A stretch of DNA of 64,000 bases from Ophioderma brevispina (lineage: Eukaryota; Echinodermata; Ophiuroidea; Amphilepidida; Ophiodermatidae): contig JAMKCH010014211.1 of the NCBI GenBank assembly GCA_023653785.1, positions 1 through 64,000 of the forward strand, written 5' to 3'. The position numbers were made by a program, and so were the translations under genes. Below the pieces are notes generated by a model that saw only the letters and a program-made list of their open reading frames with translations, searched no databases and had not been told where the DNA came from. The stretch's first letter is position 1. Every line of letters starts with the position of its first letter. Below, in pieces: positions 48,928 to 59,674 of this stretch.

Positions 48928-48992
48928 ATTAAAAATAATAAAAAAATTAAAAAAATTAAAAAAATTAAAAAAATTAAAAAAATTAAAAAAAT
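48928..48992. repeat. (AAAAAATT)n-like octamer repeat only in copy 2
   Basis: Seven or so units of aaaaaatt in a row. Copy 1 has a single A-rich stretch at the corresponding place (37655-37760). It may be a real expansion or a sequence-assembly artefact. Confidence 0.8.
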
Positions 48993-49675
48993 GAAAAAGG
49001 AAAGGAAAGGACAAGACAGGAAGATACGAAAAAAAAATTCAAAAAAACTAAATAAAAGGGATAGAAAGCAAACAAAGAAAAGACCATGGAACAGAGGCGA
49101 TTGGAATATGAATCATAAAAACAACCACAGTCATGGTTGACAAAAATAACGAAAGGAAAACCACACAAAAATGAAACAAAGAATTAAATAAAACCAACAA
49201 ATATAAGAGCGACTGAAAAAGCACAACAATAAGATACAAATGAAAACGACTAAGATGAAGATGGCCATTGTTGGTATTAAACTTACCATTATTGGGCAAC
49301 AACCAACCAGTGTAATTACCTCAGTTAATACCCTAAGCTCCTCTTAAATTGTATAATACATCCTCCGATCATTCCAACGTGGAAGGACGACGACACGTGT
49401 TATGTTACAACCAATATGCGTACCAATTTTATCGAGGATGGCAACTAAGAATTAGCCTTTCGCCATAATTAAACATGCGCCAATTTGCTAATTATCATGA
49501 TCATCATTTTAATTAAAACAGTTCTTGGCATTCTTTCATCACACCTTTAGTATAATGAAAGATTTGCAAGTCTAACAAATTATAATCGTTGTATACCAGT
49601 TTGACAGTTTCTTCCACAGACCTGTTGGCAAAGGTCACCACAAACACCGAAACAAGTAATTTCTTCAACCATTGA

Positions 49676-49748
49676 AATAAATAAGCAAATAAATAAATAA
49701 ATAAATAAATAAATAAAAAAAATAAAAAATAAATAAATAAATAAATAA
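49676..49748. repeat. AAAT microsatellite
   Basis: (AAAT)n, counterpart of 38365-38440 in copy 1. Confidence 0.9.
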
Positions 49749-50696
49749 GAAAACAGAAACAATTAACAAACTGCATTTCACACTCAACCAAAACAAACAA
49801 ATAACGATCAAAAATTAAGATCCGTCTGATGAAAGGAGACGCATGCAAGGCTATACATATGCTACAATGTTGGTTCGTAGGCCGCAGCTTAATCCCTCAC
49901 GCCTAAAGCTCAAAATACAACTAAATGATCTGGGAGGGGGTGTTTTAGGTTATTCGAGGGTGCTAAGTTGGTGAAAAGTGGTGACAAATTGCAAAACCCC
50001 GTTACTATAAGGTCAAATGTGTTTGATTGTTTGTCATATTAAAATGATGAAAACCGTTAACGTTAACTGATAATGGATGCTAGCGAGCCAAGTAAAGCAC
50101 CAACTAAGGTGATATCATTCCTTAACGTACAGATTGGTTCGTGATCCTAGCACCCCATTTTTGTGTTTATTTGTTCACTAGATATGCCCGAAGAAAAGGT
50201 TATTTACAACATCTCATTTGCTTCTGATAGTGCAATTTGATGTTATTCCCCCTTTTTTTTCACACTGCCCCATCGACCACTGCGTACAATTTCTGTCCCG
50301 TTACAAATATTTGTTTGTGCAATACTAGGGGTGGCTATCCCTGGGTCATTTTTGCTTTTCATTAGGGCTTTGTATTCTATCTCAACATGAAATGACACAT
50401 TTTTCAAAACAGATCTCAAATACCTGTGAAAAATGTAAGTAAGAGGACTTTCTGCTCAAATCCACTCCACTTACAAATAAGGACATACACAAGAGGAACG
50501 CTGCACACTTATTTTTCTTTCGACCAGAGGTAAATATTTTATCATTTCATGTTGAGATAGGTTTAGTAGGCATACAAAGAAACCCAGCCCTTATGAAAAA
50601 TACCAAAAACAAAAAGGAATTTTGCCCGCCGTATAGCCCACTCTATTAAAAAATAACTAAAATCTTCTATACCAGGTCGAATTTGCACGAGAATAC

Positions 50697-51772
50697 AGAA
50701 CTGTCCCAAACAACTATACAATCAAGATGAATTTTTTTGGCCCAAAAATTTAAGTTCATAATCACTGGGAGTTTTGTTGTTTTACTGATTCTTTTTAGGA
50801 GTGTCCAAGCTTTCATGAGATTTTTAGTTGGTTGTTAATTGGGGGGTCTGGCTAGGAGTTATGCGCTAGAATTATCGAGACACTTGAAAAACCCTGTTGG
50901 GGCCAGTTTCGGCTATCCTGATATTAATCAAAGTTGCATTGAAAAAATCATCTTCAGAAATTCCTATTGAAAATTAAAAAAAAAGTAGGTATTCAAGTGC
51001 GGCTTCTTGTGATATAACAAAATTTAACGTTATAATGCGCCAATTGCTAAAAAATACTGTAGCATTACGAAATTCAACCAAACACAGTCTGGTGTCTCGG
51101 GTTTACTCCAGGTTTCAGCAGAAGGTAGAACCCCTAAAAACACCCTGTTGAAAGTAAACAGAGACCTTTGAACACAACCATTCTTCCTTTATTGCTCTTG
51201 TGAACACTGCTTTCCTCATCATAGTCCTCCTGGATTCTTGGAGGCAGTGGGGAAATAGGGAAGGGTTAATTGCCCCCCCCCCACACACATTAGAGCGTGT
51301 CCAAACCTTTGCCCTCAACAGACTTGTAGATGTTACATTAGTTTCAGCAGTCAAATCCCAAATTTCCAAGATGTCATGATTGTTCCCCCTGAGAGTGAGT
51401 CCCTCATTTCCCCAAAAATAATAATTTTGTGCTTTCACTGAAAAAAAATAATATATGATTAGTTCATGCATGAAATAATTCACTCTGATCTGTACAATAT
51501 TTTGTTTGAAAGGGGATTTAATCTCACAATGATGCTACAAGCCTTATACTTTTAGTTTCTTGGACCTTAGGTTGAAACTGGACAATGGTTATTTATCCTT
51601 TGTGTTCAACGACAATATTCTCCGCTTAGGGTCCATCACATTGGATGGAAAGAAAAGCGAGGATTTAGCTTGGTATCTTGTCTAACAAATAACGTCAAAA
51701 TATCTGCAAAAAAGTACAGTTATAGTTTCATAATTTTTTCTGTTTGATTGTATATTTTTTATTGGGACAGTC
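50697..51772. mobile_element. Inverted-repeat DNA transposon present only in copy 2 (~1.08 kb)
   Basis: The left end ACTGTCCCAA then TATACAATCAA (50701-50726) is mirrored at the right end by TTGATTGTATA then TTGGGACAGT (51744-51772). Copy 1 of the large duplication reads straight through the equivalent point (gtaagaataggcacac, 39391), so it is an empty site. A 122-residue minus-strand frame (51115-51483) has no transposase motif that I recognise, so I treat it as non-autonomous. A clean target duplication cannot be read because of local indels. Confidence 0.75.
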
Positions 51773-52544
51773 GTAGGCACACCTAATCTACTTTAGGTCA
51801 ACGGTTTCAGATAATTTAAAAAGCTCAACTTTTATGAGGTTTAAAGTCGGGGGGACGAGGGTAATTTAGATCCGAAATATCAAATTAAATCTGTACACAT
51901 GGTATTGTGACAGCTTTGTAAAATTTATTTAAAACAGTGGTGCATTTAAAGTACATAGCCAATAGCTAATAACCTCGTCTCCAGAAGCCCCACAGATTTA
52001 CTAATTTACTCTGCGAAATTTTAGAGCCAAAAAAAAAAAAACAATGCAATCTGTAGTGACAGGTGTACAGCACACAAGACACTACACACACACATACACC
52101 TCTGATGTCGTACCATTTCGGAATTTCATTTTTCCACGCTTTCGTAAGTTTAATTCAAATATCGTCACTTTGTTGTTCACCATCGGTTGTAGTTGCTTTT
52201 ATGTACAGTCGTCATATACCCATCATCACCCTCAGGACTCGATATAGCGTATATTTGTCTTGCTTTTCGTTGGACGTCAATGTAAACATAGGCCTAGCGA
52301 CCGCTTAAGCTTATATCTTGTTCTGGGTGATTTCCGCATTCGCTGTTGTTTATACATGCATGCCATCACCCATTTTCCACTCATTTATTTTCTAGTTTAT
52401 TTGGGGCTATTAGTAATGTTGTTTCCACTGTTCATATGTGGCCCCAGGTATGGCCTGATGAAGACTCAGTCGAAAGCTTGCCAAGATAAAAAAATCTTGA
52501 TGAAACATTCTGTACGCCCGTCGTCTTACAATTTCTCTCGTTTA

Positions 52545-52612
52545 GTATATATATATTATTAGATATATATATATATATTAGTAATATTAGTATATTATAT
52601 ATATATAGATTT
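52545..52612. repeat. TA-rich microsatellite at the end of copy 2
   Basis: (TA)n with tta interruptions, matching the tract at 40145-40236. Homology between the large copies ends here. Confidence 0.85.
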
Positions 52613-52622
52613 AAATACCAGT

Positions 52623-53677
52623 AAAGTTGAAACCATCGTTAAGGTAAAGTGCTCGACCAAAAATTGGGAGCTTGACATGCTACAACATTGGCAAACAATT
52701 GTTCCGATTGCTCGACAACTGTTTCCCGCCAGGCAACAACTTCACCGTCTTCTCAACAGGGAAACACTATCAAAATCAGCTATAGCTGTATGCCAAATGT
52801 CCACAACATCATATCCAGACACAAGGACATCAGCTATTGCAAAAACGAACCCAAACCTGATGAAACAAAGACATGCAATTGCCGCAATAGCAATGAGTGC
52901 CCATTGAAAACAAAAATGCCTTACTAAAGGAGTTGTATATCAGGCCACTGTAACTAGACAAGGACAAAATGAAAACGAAAACCGATATTCTGGACTCCAC
53001 AAAGACAGTTCAAATCTAGAGTTCTCCAATCACAAATACACCTTCAAACATGAAGAATGCAGACATGTACAGCTTTAGTGAATATTGTGTGGTCACTGAT
53101 GACAAAACGTCAAATTCTCTATCAAATGGAGGATAGTGAGCAAAGCGAAACCTTATTCAACCGCCAGCAAAAAATGTAACTTAGTACAGAGGAGAATACT
53201 TTATCATCCCCAAACCACATATGTCATCTTTGGAACAAAAGGAATGAGACTTGCTTAATCTTGCCAACATAGAAAGAAACACTTAATTTATAAACATCTA
53301 ATTGTGCTTCCAGATGACTTTCTTGGTAATTGCTGTATCCCCTAATTGTCTTTTATTAATCACTTGGGGGTTTAGAGCCTTGTCACCTTATTGACTTTTT
53401 ACAGATGGGACTTTGAGATTTTGATCAATAGCATTTAAGTGATTTGTTATCGCTTTCGTTGATATATGATGTTCATGTCTAGACATGGTATTTTGGGTAT
53501 TAGTGCATGTGTAGAAGTTTTCATCTTCATTCCACTTCCAGCTTCTGAAGAGGAGACCTCTGGTCCTTAATGAAACCGATCTGTAAAGTATGAATGTGTT
53601 GAATCTCCCAAGTCTGAAACCTTTTATTTCAGCTCCCATTTTGGTTGAGCACTTACCTTAACGATGGTTTCAACTTT
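52623..53677 (+). mobile_element. Penelope-like 3' fragment (GIY-YIG) bracketed by inverted repeats
   Basis: Arms at 52623-52672 and 53631-53677 are ~48-bp inverted complements with very few differences (aaagttgaaaccatcgttaa on one side, ttaacgatggtttcaacttt on the other). Between them is the 3' part of a Penelope-like element: a SYSCMPN-type segment (52784-52804), a Cys-rich TCNCRNSNECPL stretch (52873-52908), VVYQATVT (52933-52956), a ENRYSGL segment where YIG is expected, KWRIVSKAKPYST (about 53130-53168), and a ~350-bp 3' untranslated part. GIY-YIG is the endonuclease of these retroelements. Broken by frameshifts. Confidence 0.75.
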
Positions 53678-53699
53678 AATTGGATTAATTATATGCTCC

Positions 53700-56150
53700 A
53701 ATCTTTTGTTGAGCACTTGTTGAAACCACCATGGACAAGGACTTGAGCGCACCACTTCACTTGGGATATTCTAACCAAGAATTCCGCAATACCCGGAAGA
53801 GGATTACCTTAAATGCCTTCTCAACAAGACAGAGACATTTCATTCGCAAACATCATGGATAGCATTCTTCTTATTAACCCAACCCGGATATTCAAACTAA
53901 AGACAAGGACTTCCGGATTTAAGTCCTACCAACCAACCACCTCCATATGTCCCGGAACTCAAAGGCTTTGAGGATGGCCTTCTGCAACTTTCACAGGATG
54001 TGAATTCAAAGCAGCAACAACCATTTGCAGAAAGAACTGGCTCGCGATATCATCAATATCAAGAAAAGCACAAAATAGTATGTCGCAGCTGCAAGACAAC
54101 ACTTGCTATAACGTTTGAGACCCGGAGAATCAAGAACTCTTATAAACAAACATACTAAGGACTATAAGACAGCCCCCGGAATCCCATATCAAGCGCAACA
54201 TCTCGGTGATAAGGAATTGCAACCAAACGTCTTAGATAGTCGATTGAACCACAGCAAATAAAGAGTCGTTTATTACTCTCAAAGACCATTTAATGCCAAC
54301 TTCAATAATAAACTTTCTTTTTCTTGCCGCCTCAATAAATCCATGCAAACGTGACATGGGTAAGATCAGCAAACAATTCTTCAGAGGATAACAAAAATCA
54401 TCCAATCTACTAAACTAAACCAGGGAAAAACACTGACCGAAGTTATGCGCTGGTAATAACAAAGTAAACAATAAAACAGGAGTTCATTTATTTGTTTGAT
54501 GTATGTGAGTTCTACCCTTTGATCTCAATGAATTACATAGACAAAGCCCTTGAATTCGCATCAGCTTACGACAACATCACAGATGAAGAATCAACATCAT
54601 AACACATGCCAAAAGGTCACTGTTTTGTTTCAAAATGGTAAACCAGTGTAAGCGATCCAACTCAATTTTTGCGTTCGATGGGAAGTTTCGATGGGGAGAT
54701 ACATGTGAATTGAGCGGATTAATTTATTCTTTTCCCACATCAACCACTTGAACGTAACCATTAGATTATACAGAGACGATGGATTGGCTATATCCCATAC
54801 AACACCACGTCAGACCGAACTTATTAAAAAAAGAGATCTGCGGCCATTTTGCTAGAAACAATCTGAAAATACCATAGAGGCAACAAAAAAAACTGTAACT
54901 TCTTGGACATTACTTTAGACTTCCAACTGGCACATATAAACCTTTCATGAAGCCGAACAATTCACCTCTATATGTTCATAAGGATAGCAAACCATCCCCC
55001 ATCTATCATCAAAACATACCAGAAAGCATCAATAAGCGCTTATCTAACAGTTCTGTCTTCCAATGAAATCTTATCGACGAGGCAGCAGCACCGCCATACC
55101 AGGAAGCACTGAGAAAGAGCGGACCTTACGAGCTTTAAAAATACACCCGCAAATAAGGTCTGGAAATAGCAACAATCGCAAGCTATCCATAGGATAACCT
55201 GGTTTAATCCGCCTTACAGCGAGAACCGTACTACCACATTGGCAAACAATTCTTCCGATTGCCCGACAACTGGTGTCCCGCCAGGCAAAAACTCACCGTC
55301 TTCTCAACAGAAAACACTATCAACTCAGCTATAGCTGTATGCCAATGGTCCACACATCATATCCAGACACAATAAATCAAGCTCTGCAACAACTGAACCC
55401 AAACCTGATGAACCAAGACATGTATTGGCCGCGATGCAATGGTCACTTGGAAAACCAAGTGCTTACTAAAGGAGTTGTATATCAGGCCACTGTAACTAGA
55501 ACAGACAACATGAAGAAGAAACCTATATTGGACTCACAGAGACAGTTTTAAATCTAGATTCCTCCCTCACAAATACACCCTTCATCCACCATGAAGAAGC
55601 ACATGCCTACAGCTCTTAGTGAATATGGATGGTCCACTTGATGACAAAAAGTCGAATTCTCTATCAAATGGAGGATAGTGATCAAAGCGAAACCTTATTC
55701 AACCGCCAGCAAAAAATGTAACTTATGTCAGAGGAGAAATACTTTATCATCCACCAACCCCACCTATGTCTCTTTGAACAAAAGTACTGAACTTGCTTCA
55801 TCTTCCGACTAGAAAGAAAACTTAATTATAACATCTAATTGGTGCTTCCATATTGACTTTCTGGAAATTGCTGTATCCGCTCATTGCTTTTTCTTTGAAC
55901 TTTTATAATTCCACTTGGGTTTTATAGTAGTGATTTGTGAATCAATTAATTTAAGCTGATTTGTAATCCTTTCCTGTATTAACATTATCATTTCTATAGA
56001 CATGGTATTTTGGAACGTAGTGCATTGTAGTAAAGTTTTCATCTCTTCCGTCACGTCCAGCTTCTGATGAGTGAGACCTCTGTCCTTATGAACAGAATCT
56101 GTAAGCATGAATGTTTGAATCTACCAAGTCTGAAACCTTATTATGCTTTT
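53700..56150 (+). mobile_element. Penelope-like retroelement (reverse transcriptase + GIY-YIG), decayed
   Basis: Plus-strand frames give the N-terminal part of the reverse transcriptase near 53935-54300 (VPELKGFEDGL, LQKELARDI, ANKESFITLKDHL). YRDDGLA (54769-54789) follows: this is the catalytic palm motif in the form used by animal Penelope-like elements. Next come a HPPSI.K segment (about 54995), a WFNPPYS-like segment (about 55202-55222), the SYSCMP segment (55326), VVYQATVTRT (55469-55498), TYIGLTE (about 55521-55541), KWRIV and KPYSTAS..CNLC. The 3' untranslated part runs to about 56145. From 55205 it matches 52676-53620. Frame changes are many, so no functional protein is made. Confidence 0.8.
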
Positions 56151-56884
56151 CTAGCGTTGTGCAATCCGTTGTGGCAATTTCAGCTTCCTACTATACATCA
56201 ATTCAAAGATGGTCTCAATATTTGCTTCCAAAATTGAAAACTTGATAAAAGTTCATATATTGATATAAAAGCATCAATATAGCAAAAGGAAACCACAAAT
56301 AGTGTGTTAAGACAATTCAAAACACATGCTATGCCTATTGGCAATTTATCGTAAATCAATATCCAAGGTGGCGTCCAAAGGGAACATCCAAAATGGCCGA
56401 CAAAATTGGACATTGTAATAAATCAGTTTCATCACCAAATAACATGTATAACAAACTCGAACACCTATAGCAATAAGTGTCGACTTGACCTCTGACCTAG
56501 CAAGTAGACCAAATATGGACGTTTAAGGTTTTCATTGTCACGGCCGACTTGCCCAATGTTAGAATGTATTAATATGTCGTAATGGCTCGTATATTCTCAA
56601 TCGAGATATAATTGCCTCAATTTGGCGGTCCCAATATAATCCCATTAATGTATATGAGAACATATATCAGTCTAGCATACAATCATGGAATTTACATACT
56701 TTTATTATAACTTGAACTTGTACATTTTCCAGACATTTTCAAGCATTTTTCATATGCTCATGGAAGAAATTAGCTCGCCCCAGATTTTTTACCCTTACGG
56801 CAGCCAGGTTAATTGTGTATAACCCATATATGTTGTGTGTGGAAAAGTACCTTAAATACGGTGCAGCTAAAATATAGACTATGA
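56151..56884. other. Non-coding stretch, nothing recognised
   Basis: Short frames on the minus strand (56198-56413, 56739-56966) have no recognisable domain. No repeats noted. Confidence 0.4.
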
Positions 56885-57110
56885 AGAAGCTCCAAGACCG
56901 ATTGAATGGCATTATTACCAGGCTACCCATGCCATGCAAGTTCAAACATATCCTGGAAATATCCAATCAAACATCACATCAAAGGTGATATACCTCATAT
57001 CTCTACAATTGTGGCACAGAAGAGAGCACAGTTTGCTGGGCGTAACATTCGACTGAGCAAAGGACCAAATTATATCAGACCTTCTTCTGTGGAGACTAGC
57101 CGTTCATGTC
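56885..57110 (+). mobile_element. LINE ORF2 C-terminal fragment
   Basis: The frame at 56906-57127 contains GDIPHISTIVAQKRAQFAG (56972-57028), the conserved R...FAGH-type closing segment of LINE reverse transcriptase proteins. After a +1 shift it continues KDQIISDLLLWR (57062-57097), which completes the pattern (FAGH..RA...ISDLLLW). An upstream MKKLQDRLNG segment in another frame fits as well. It is a short 5'-truncated relic. Confidence 0.6.
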
Positions 57111-58500
57111 CAAATAGAGGTAGCTGACCACTACCATGTGGAGAGATACTGGTTTCACTTTGAGCGAATAAGCCAAATCGGCATTGTAACTTCCGGTAAT
57201 ATTTTTAGGACTCCTGACCTTTCACCTCGTCAATATTTCTGGAAAATTGTCTTTTGGTAATTTCGAAAAATACTTCTAAGATATGTTTTGATATTTAAAA
57301 ATACAAAACATGTTTTACTCAGTTCGAATAATTTATGGCATATTTTTTATTGACTATATTGCTGGAATAGGTCTAAAAACATAATTATTAAAACCATAAT
57401 CTTGATTTGTCAAAGGTCAGGAGTCCTACAAATTCGCAAAACCTTCCCACAATGCATCACAAATCTGTAATGCCAATTTCGCTTATTGTGAACAACGATG
57501 CTTGGATAAAGACGTTTGCCAAAGATTTATTGAGCCACGGAACTCGATAGAAGTTTGATGCCTATGATTAAAACATGAACAGTTTTACCCATCCATCCAC
57601 CCAATTTTATGACAAGTTACCTTTGTACATAAAAAATACAACAGGTAATGACAATCAACAATGCAACCTTCGACCACGAGATGGGCGCCTTCGGCTATGT
57701 ACGATATTCCCAGACCTCAGAGCTGGTACTTAATTGTGAGCAGTCAGGGTATATAATACACACAATTAACACATGGCATCATCATTCTGTACCATTAAAA
57801 TGTCATTGCTTGGACTAAAAAGCTAAGTGGAAAACACTTTTTACTGGAGCAGAAACAGGCATTTAGTACTAAGCCATTACATATATTCCACATTTTCAAT
57901 AGCAATTTAAAATCTCGTGTTCTTTTCATATTTAAACATCTCACAGTGAAAATTGTACAAAAGAATACGTACGGTACTTTATATTTTTAATTCACGAAAC
58001 AATAAGTGTGAATATGAATAAATATGACTCCACTAAAATGACAGTGCGCCCTCACTGTATTGATAATTGCACACTAGTGGGGGCTGGAAATCGATGCCGA
58101 GTGGATGATTTGGCTAACCTAACGTACATAGAGTGAAATAATGAGAGAAAAAAATTGTAATTTTTAGCTACATTGCGTGGCACTTTTTATGCATTTTGAA
58201 TCACCTTATTTGGAATGCACAACGAACATATATTCCCCAATCTTATTCAAGCATCGACCAGCTTAAATTAAACCTTATTTAATCTTGAATCAAGACACGT
58301 CACAGGGGAAAGGATCTTCACTTTCATACTTAAACTGGATTATTAATTGAATTTCAATTATTTCACCCGAGCCATTATGACAACATTCACCATAAATAAG
58401 GTAAGTTCTTTTTATCTATTGGCTGGTGCTCAGATTTTATAAGAAAAAATACATGCATACAACATTATGAACAAAACAAAAGTATGCGTTCATATCTTTT
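57111..58500. other. Non-coding stretch, nothing recognised
   Basis: AT-rich DNA without coding frames longer than ~60 codons or obvious repeats. Confidence 0.45.
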
Positions 58501-58589
58501 TTTGTGTGAAGTCGGGCGGATCCACGCCCTGGAAAATGCCTAAATTACCGGGGGCTGGAAGGTAGTTATGGTAAAAAATTGGCTGATTT

Positions 58590-58668
58590 TACAAGGTTTG
58601 GCCAAATTACCGGGATGGGGGGGGGGGGGGGGGCAACCGCCCCCCCCCCCCCCGGATCCGCCAGTGCT
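58590..58668. repeat. Poly-G / poly-C hairpin with GGATCCGCCAGTG end
   Basis: ccgggatgggg and a long G run, then caaccg, then a long C run and ggatccgccagtg. The G and C runs can pair to form a hairpin. A second cggatcc lies at 58516-58522, so the element may extend left to there. Short interspersed elements with this kind of end are common in invertebrates, but the family is not identified. Confidence 0.55.
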
Positions 58669-58818
58669 AGTTGCCATATACTTCTGATGGGATTCGTTAT
58701 ATAATGTAAGTATGCTTTCATAAATAATGGGTGTTCTTGGTCAATAGTAGTGAATAGCAAATCTGGATGCAACGTGGTGTAGGAAAGCGTAAGATCCTGT
58801 ATTTCGGTTTATCACTAT

Positions 58819-59078
58819 GGCTGGTATTCTGAAAGGGAGACTAACTTTAGACCTGGGTTTAAACCAGGGTTAGTCCTACATGAGCAGACCTTTTTTCCTT
58901 TTAAAATACTATGAAAGTTAAATGTAACGGGTGAGAAAATTTTCTCGTGGATGGAGGAATTTTCTCACCCGTTACAGCACATTTTAAGAGTATTAGAAGG
59001 AAATAAGGTCAACTCATGTAGGACTAACCCAGGTTTAAACCCTGGTCTAAAGTTTGTCTCCCTTTCAGAATACAAGCC
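58819..59078. mobile_element. Near-perfect foldback MITE (260 bp)
   Basis: The left arm 58819-58884 (starts ggctggtattctgaaaggga) and the right arm 59013-59078 (ends tccctttcagaatacaagcc) are inverted complements over ~66 bp with few mismatches. A second inverted pair lies inside: gtaacgggtgagaaaatt (58924-58941) and aattttctcacccgttac (58958-58975). Weaker pairing in between makes almost the whole unit one long hairpin. No coding capacity. Confidence 0.85.
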
Positions 59079-59085
59079 AACATCT

Positions 59086-59308
59086 ATATACATCAGTTCG
59101 AATGTGTGGATGTATCGTGGTCGGATAGTTTATCTGTTGCCGTCAAGCTTAAGGGAATTCTTTTTTGCCGATGAATGTTTCCCCACATTGCAAAAAGGGA
59201 GTTTCTTCAGTTCGAAATGCGTTTTATTTTGTGCTTCTTTTGAACAATCCTGAGGCTAGAGAATCTTTAATCCTTTAAGGACACATTGGTATGAAAAAAT
59301 ATTCAGAA
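59086..59308 (+). repeat. ~220-bp local duplication, copy 1
   Basis: From tatacatcagttcgaatgtg through aggacacattggtatgaaaa this matches 59450-59674 exactly or nearly so, except for ~35 bp near 59222-59258. It starts a few bases after the foldback MITE and ends in a 24-bp-plus A run (59309-59333). Confidence 0.9.
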
Positions 59309-59449
59309 AAAAAAAAAAAAAAAAAAAAAAAAACGACTAAGTACCAAAAATTTCTAAGTCAGGGTAGGGGGCGCCCTACTCGAAATCTCAATCGTCAGGT
59401 TCCATCAACGTGGATATTTTCCGAATATGGAGTTAGGTACGTAAGGGAT

Positions 59450-59674
59450 ATACATCAGTTCGAATGTGTGGATGTATCGTGGTCGGATAGTTTATCTGTT
59501 GCCGTCAAGCTTAAGGGAATTCTTTTTTGCCGATGAATGTTTCCCCACATTGCAAAAAGGGAGTTTCTTCAGTTCGAAATGCGATTATTACTTTTGCGGG
59601 CTTTACTTTAAGAATCCTGAGGCTAGAGAATCTTTAATCCTTTAAGGACACATTGGTATGAAAAAATATTCAGA
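59450..59674 (+). repeat. ~220-bp local duplication, copy 2
   Basis: Second copy, 362 bp downstream of the first. The internal difference replaces ttttattttgtgcttctttt by a cttttgcgggctttact-type sequence. Near-identity outside that patch contrasts with the indel-rich duplications elsewhere in the window. Confidence 0.9.

Larger units (their letters stand above)
45187..52560 (+). repeat. Large direct duplication, copy 2 (~7.4 kb)
   Basis: Second copy of 32920-40150. Alignment can be followed through aattaaaccaccgatcacgg (45250), gcctggccttttgac (45292), the C-run element (46080-46450), the poly-G tract, the LINE tail (48360-48645), the AAAT tract, the catctcatttgcttctgata block (50208) and the final cttgccaagataaaaaaatc block (52480). 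Differences from copy 1 are mostly one- or two-base indels plus three large segments. Confidence 0.9.

Noticed and set aside
53538..53585. CTGA(TGA)-containing segment in the Penelope-like 3' tail (also 56062-56100), considered as a hammerhead ribozyme.
   Set aside because: The GAAA strand is not placed directly after a stem II, so the canonical core cannot be drawn.
59339..59536. Frame after the A run (GRPTRNLNRQ...) considered as an upstream exon of the sulfotransferase.
   Set aside because: It reads through one copy of the local duplication, lacks family similarity, and the exon at 60740-60840 already supplies the N terminus in phase.
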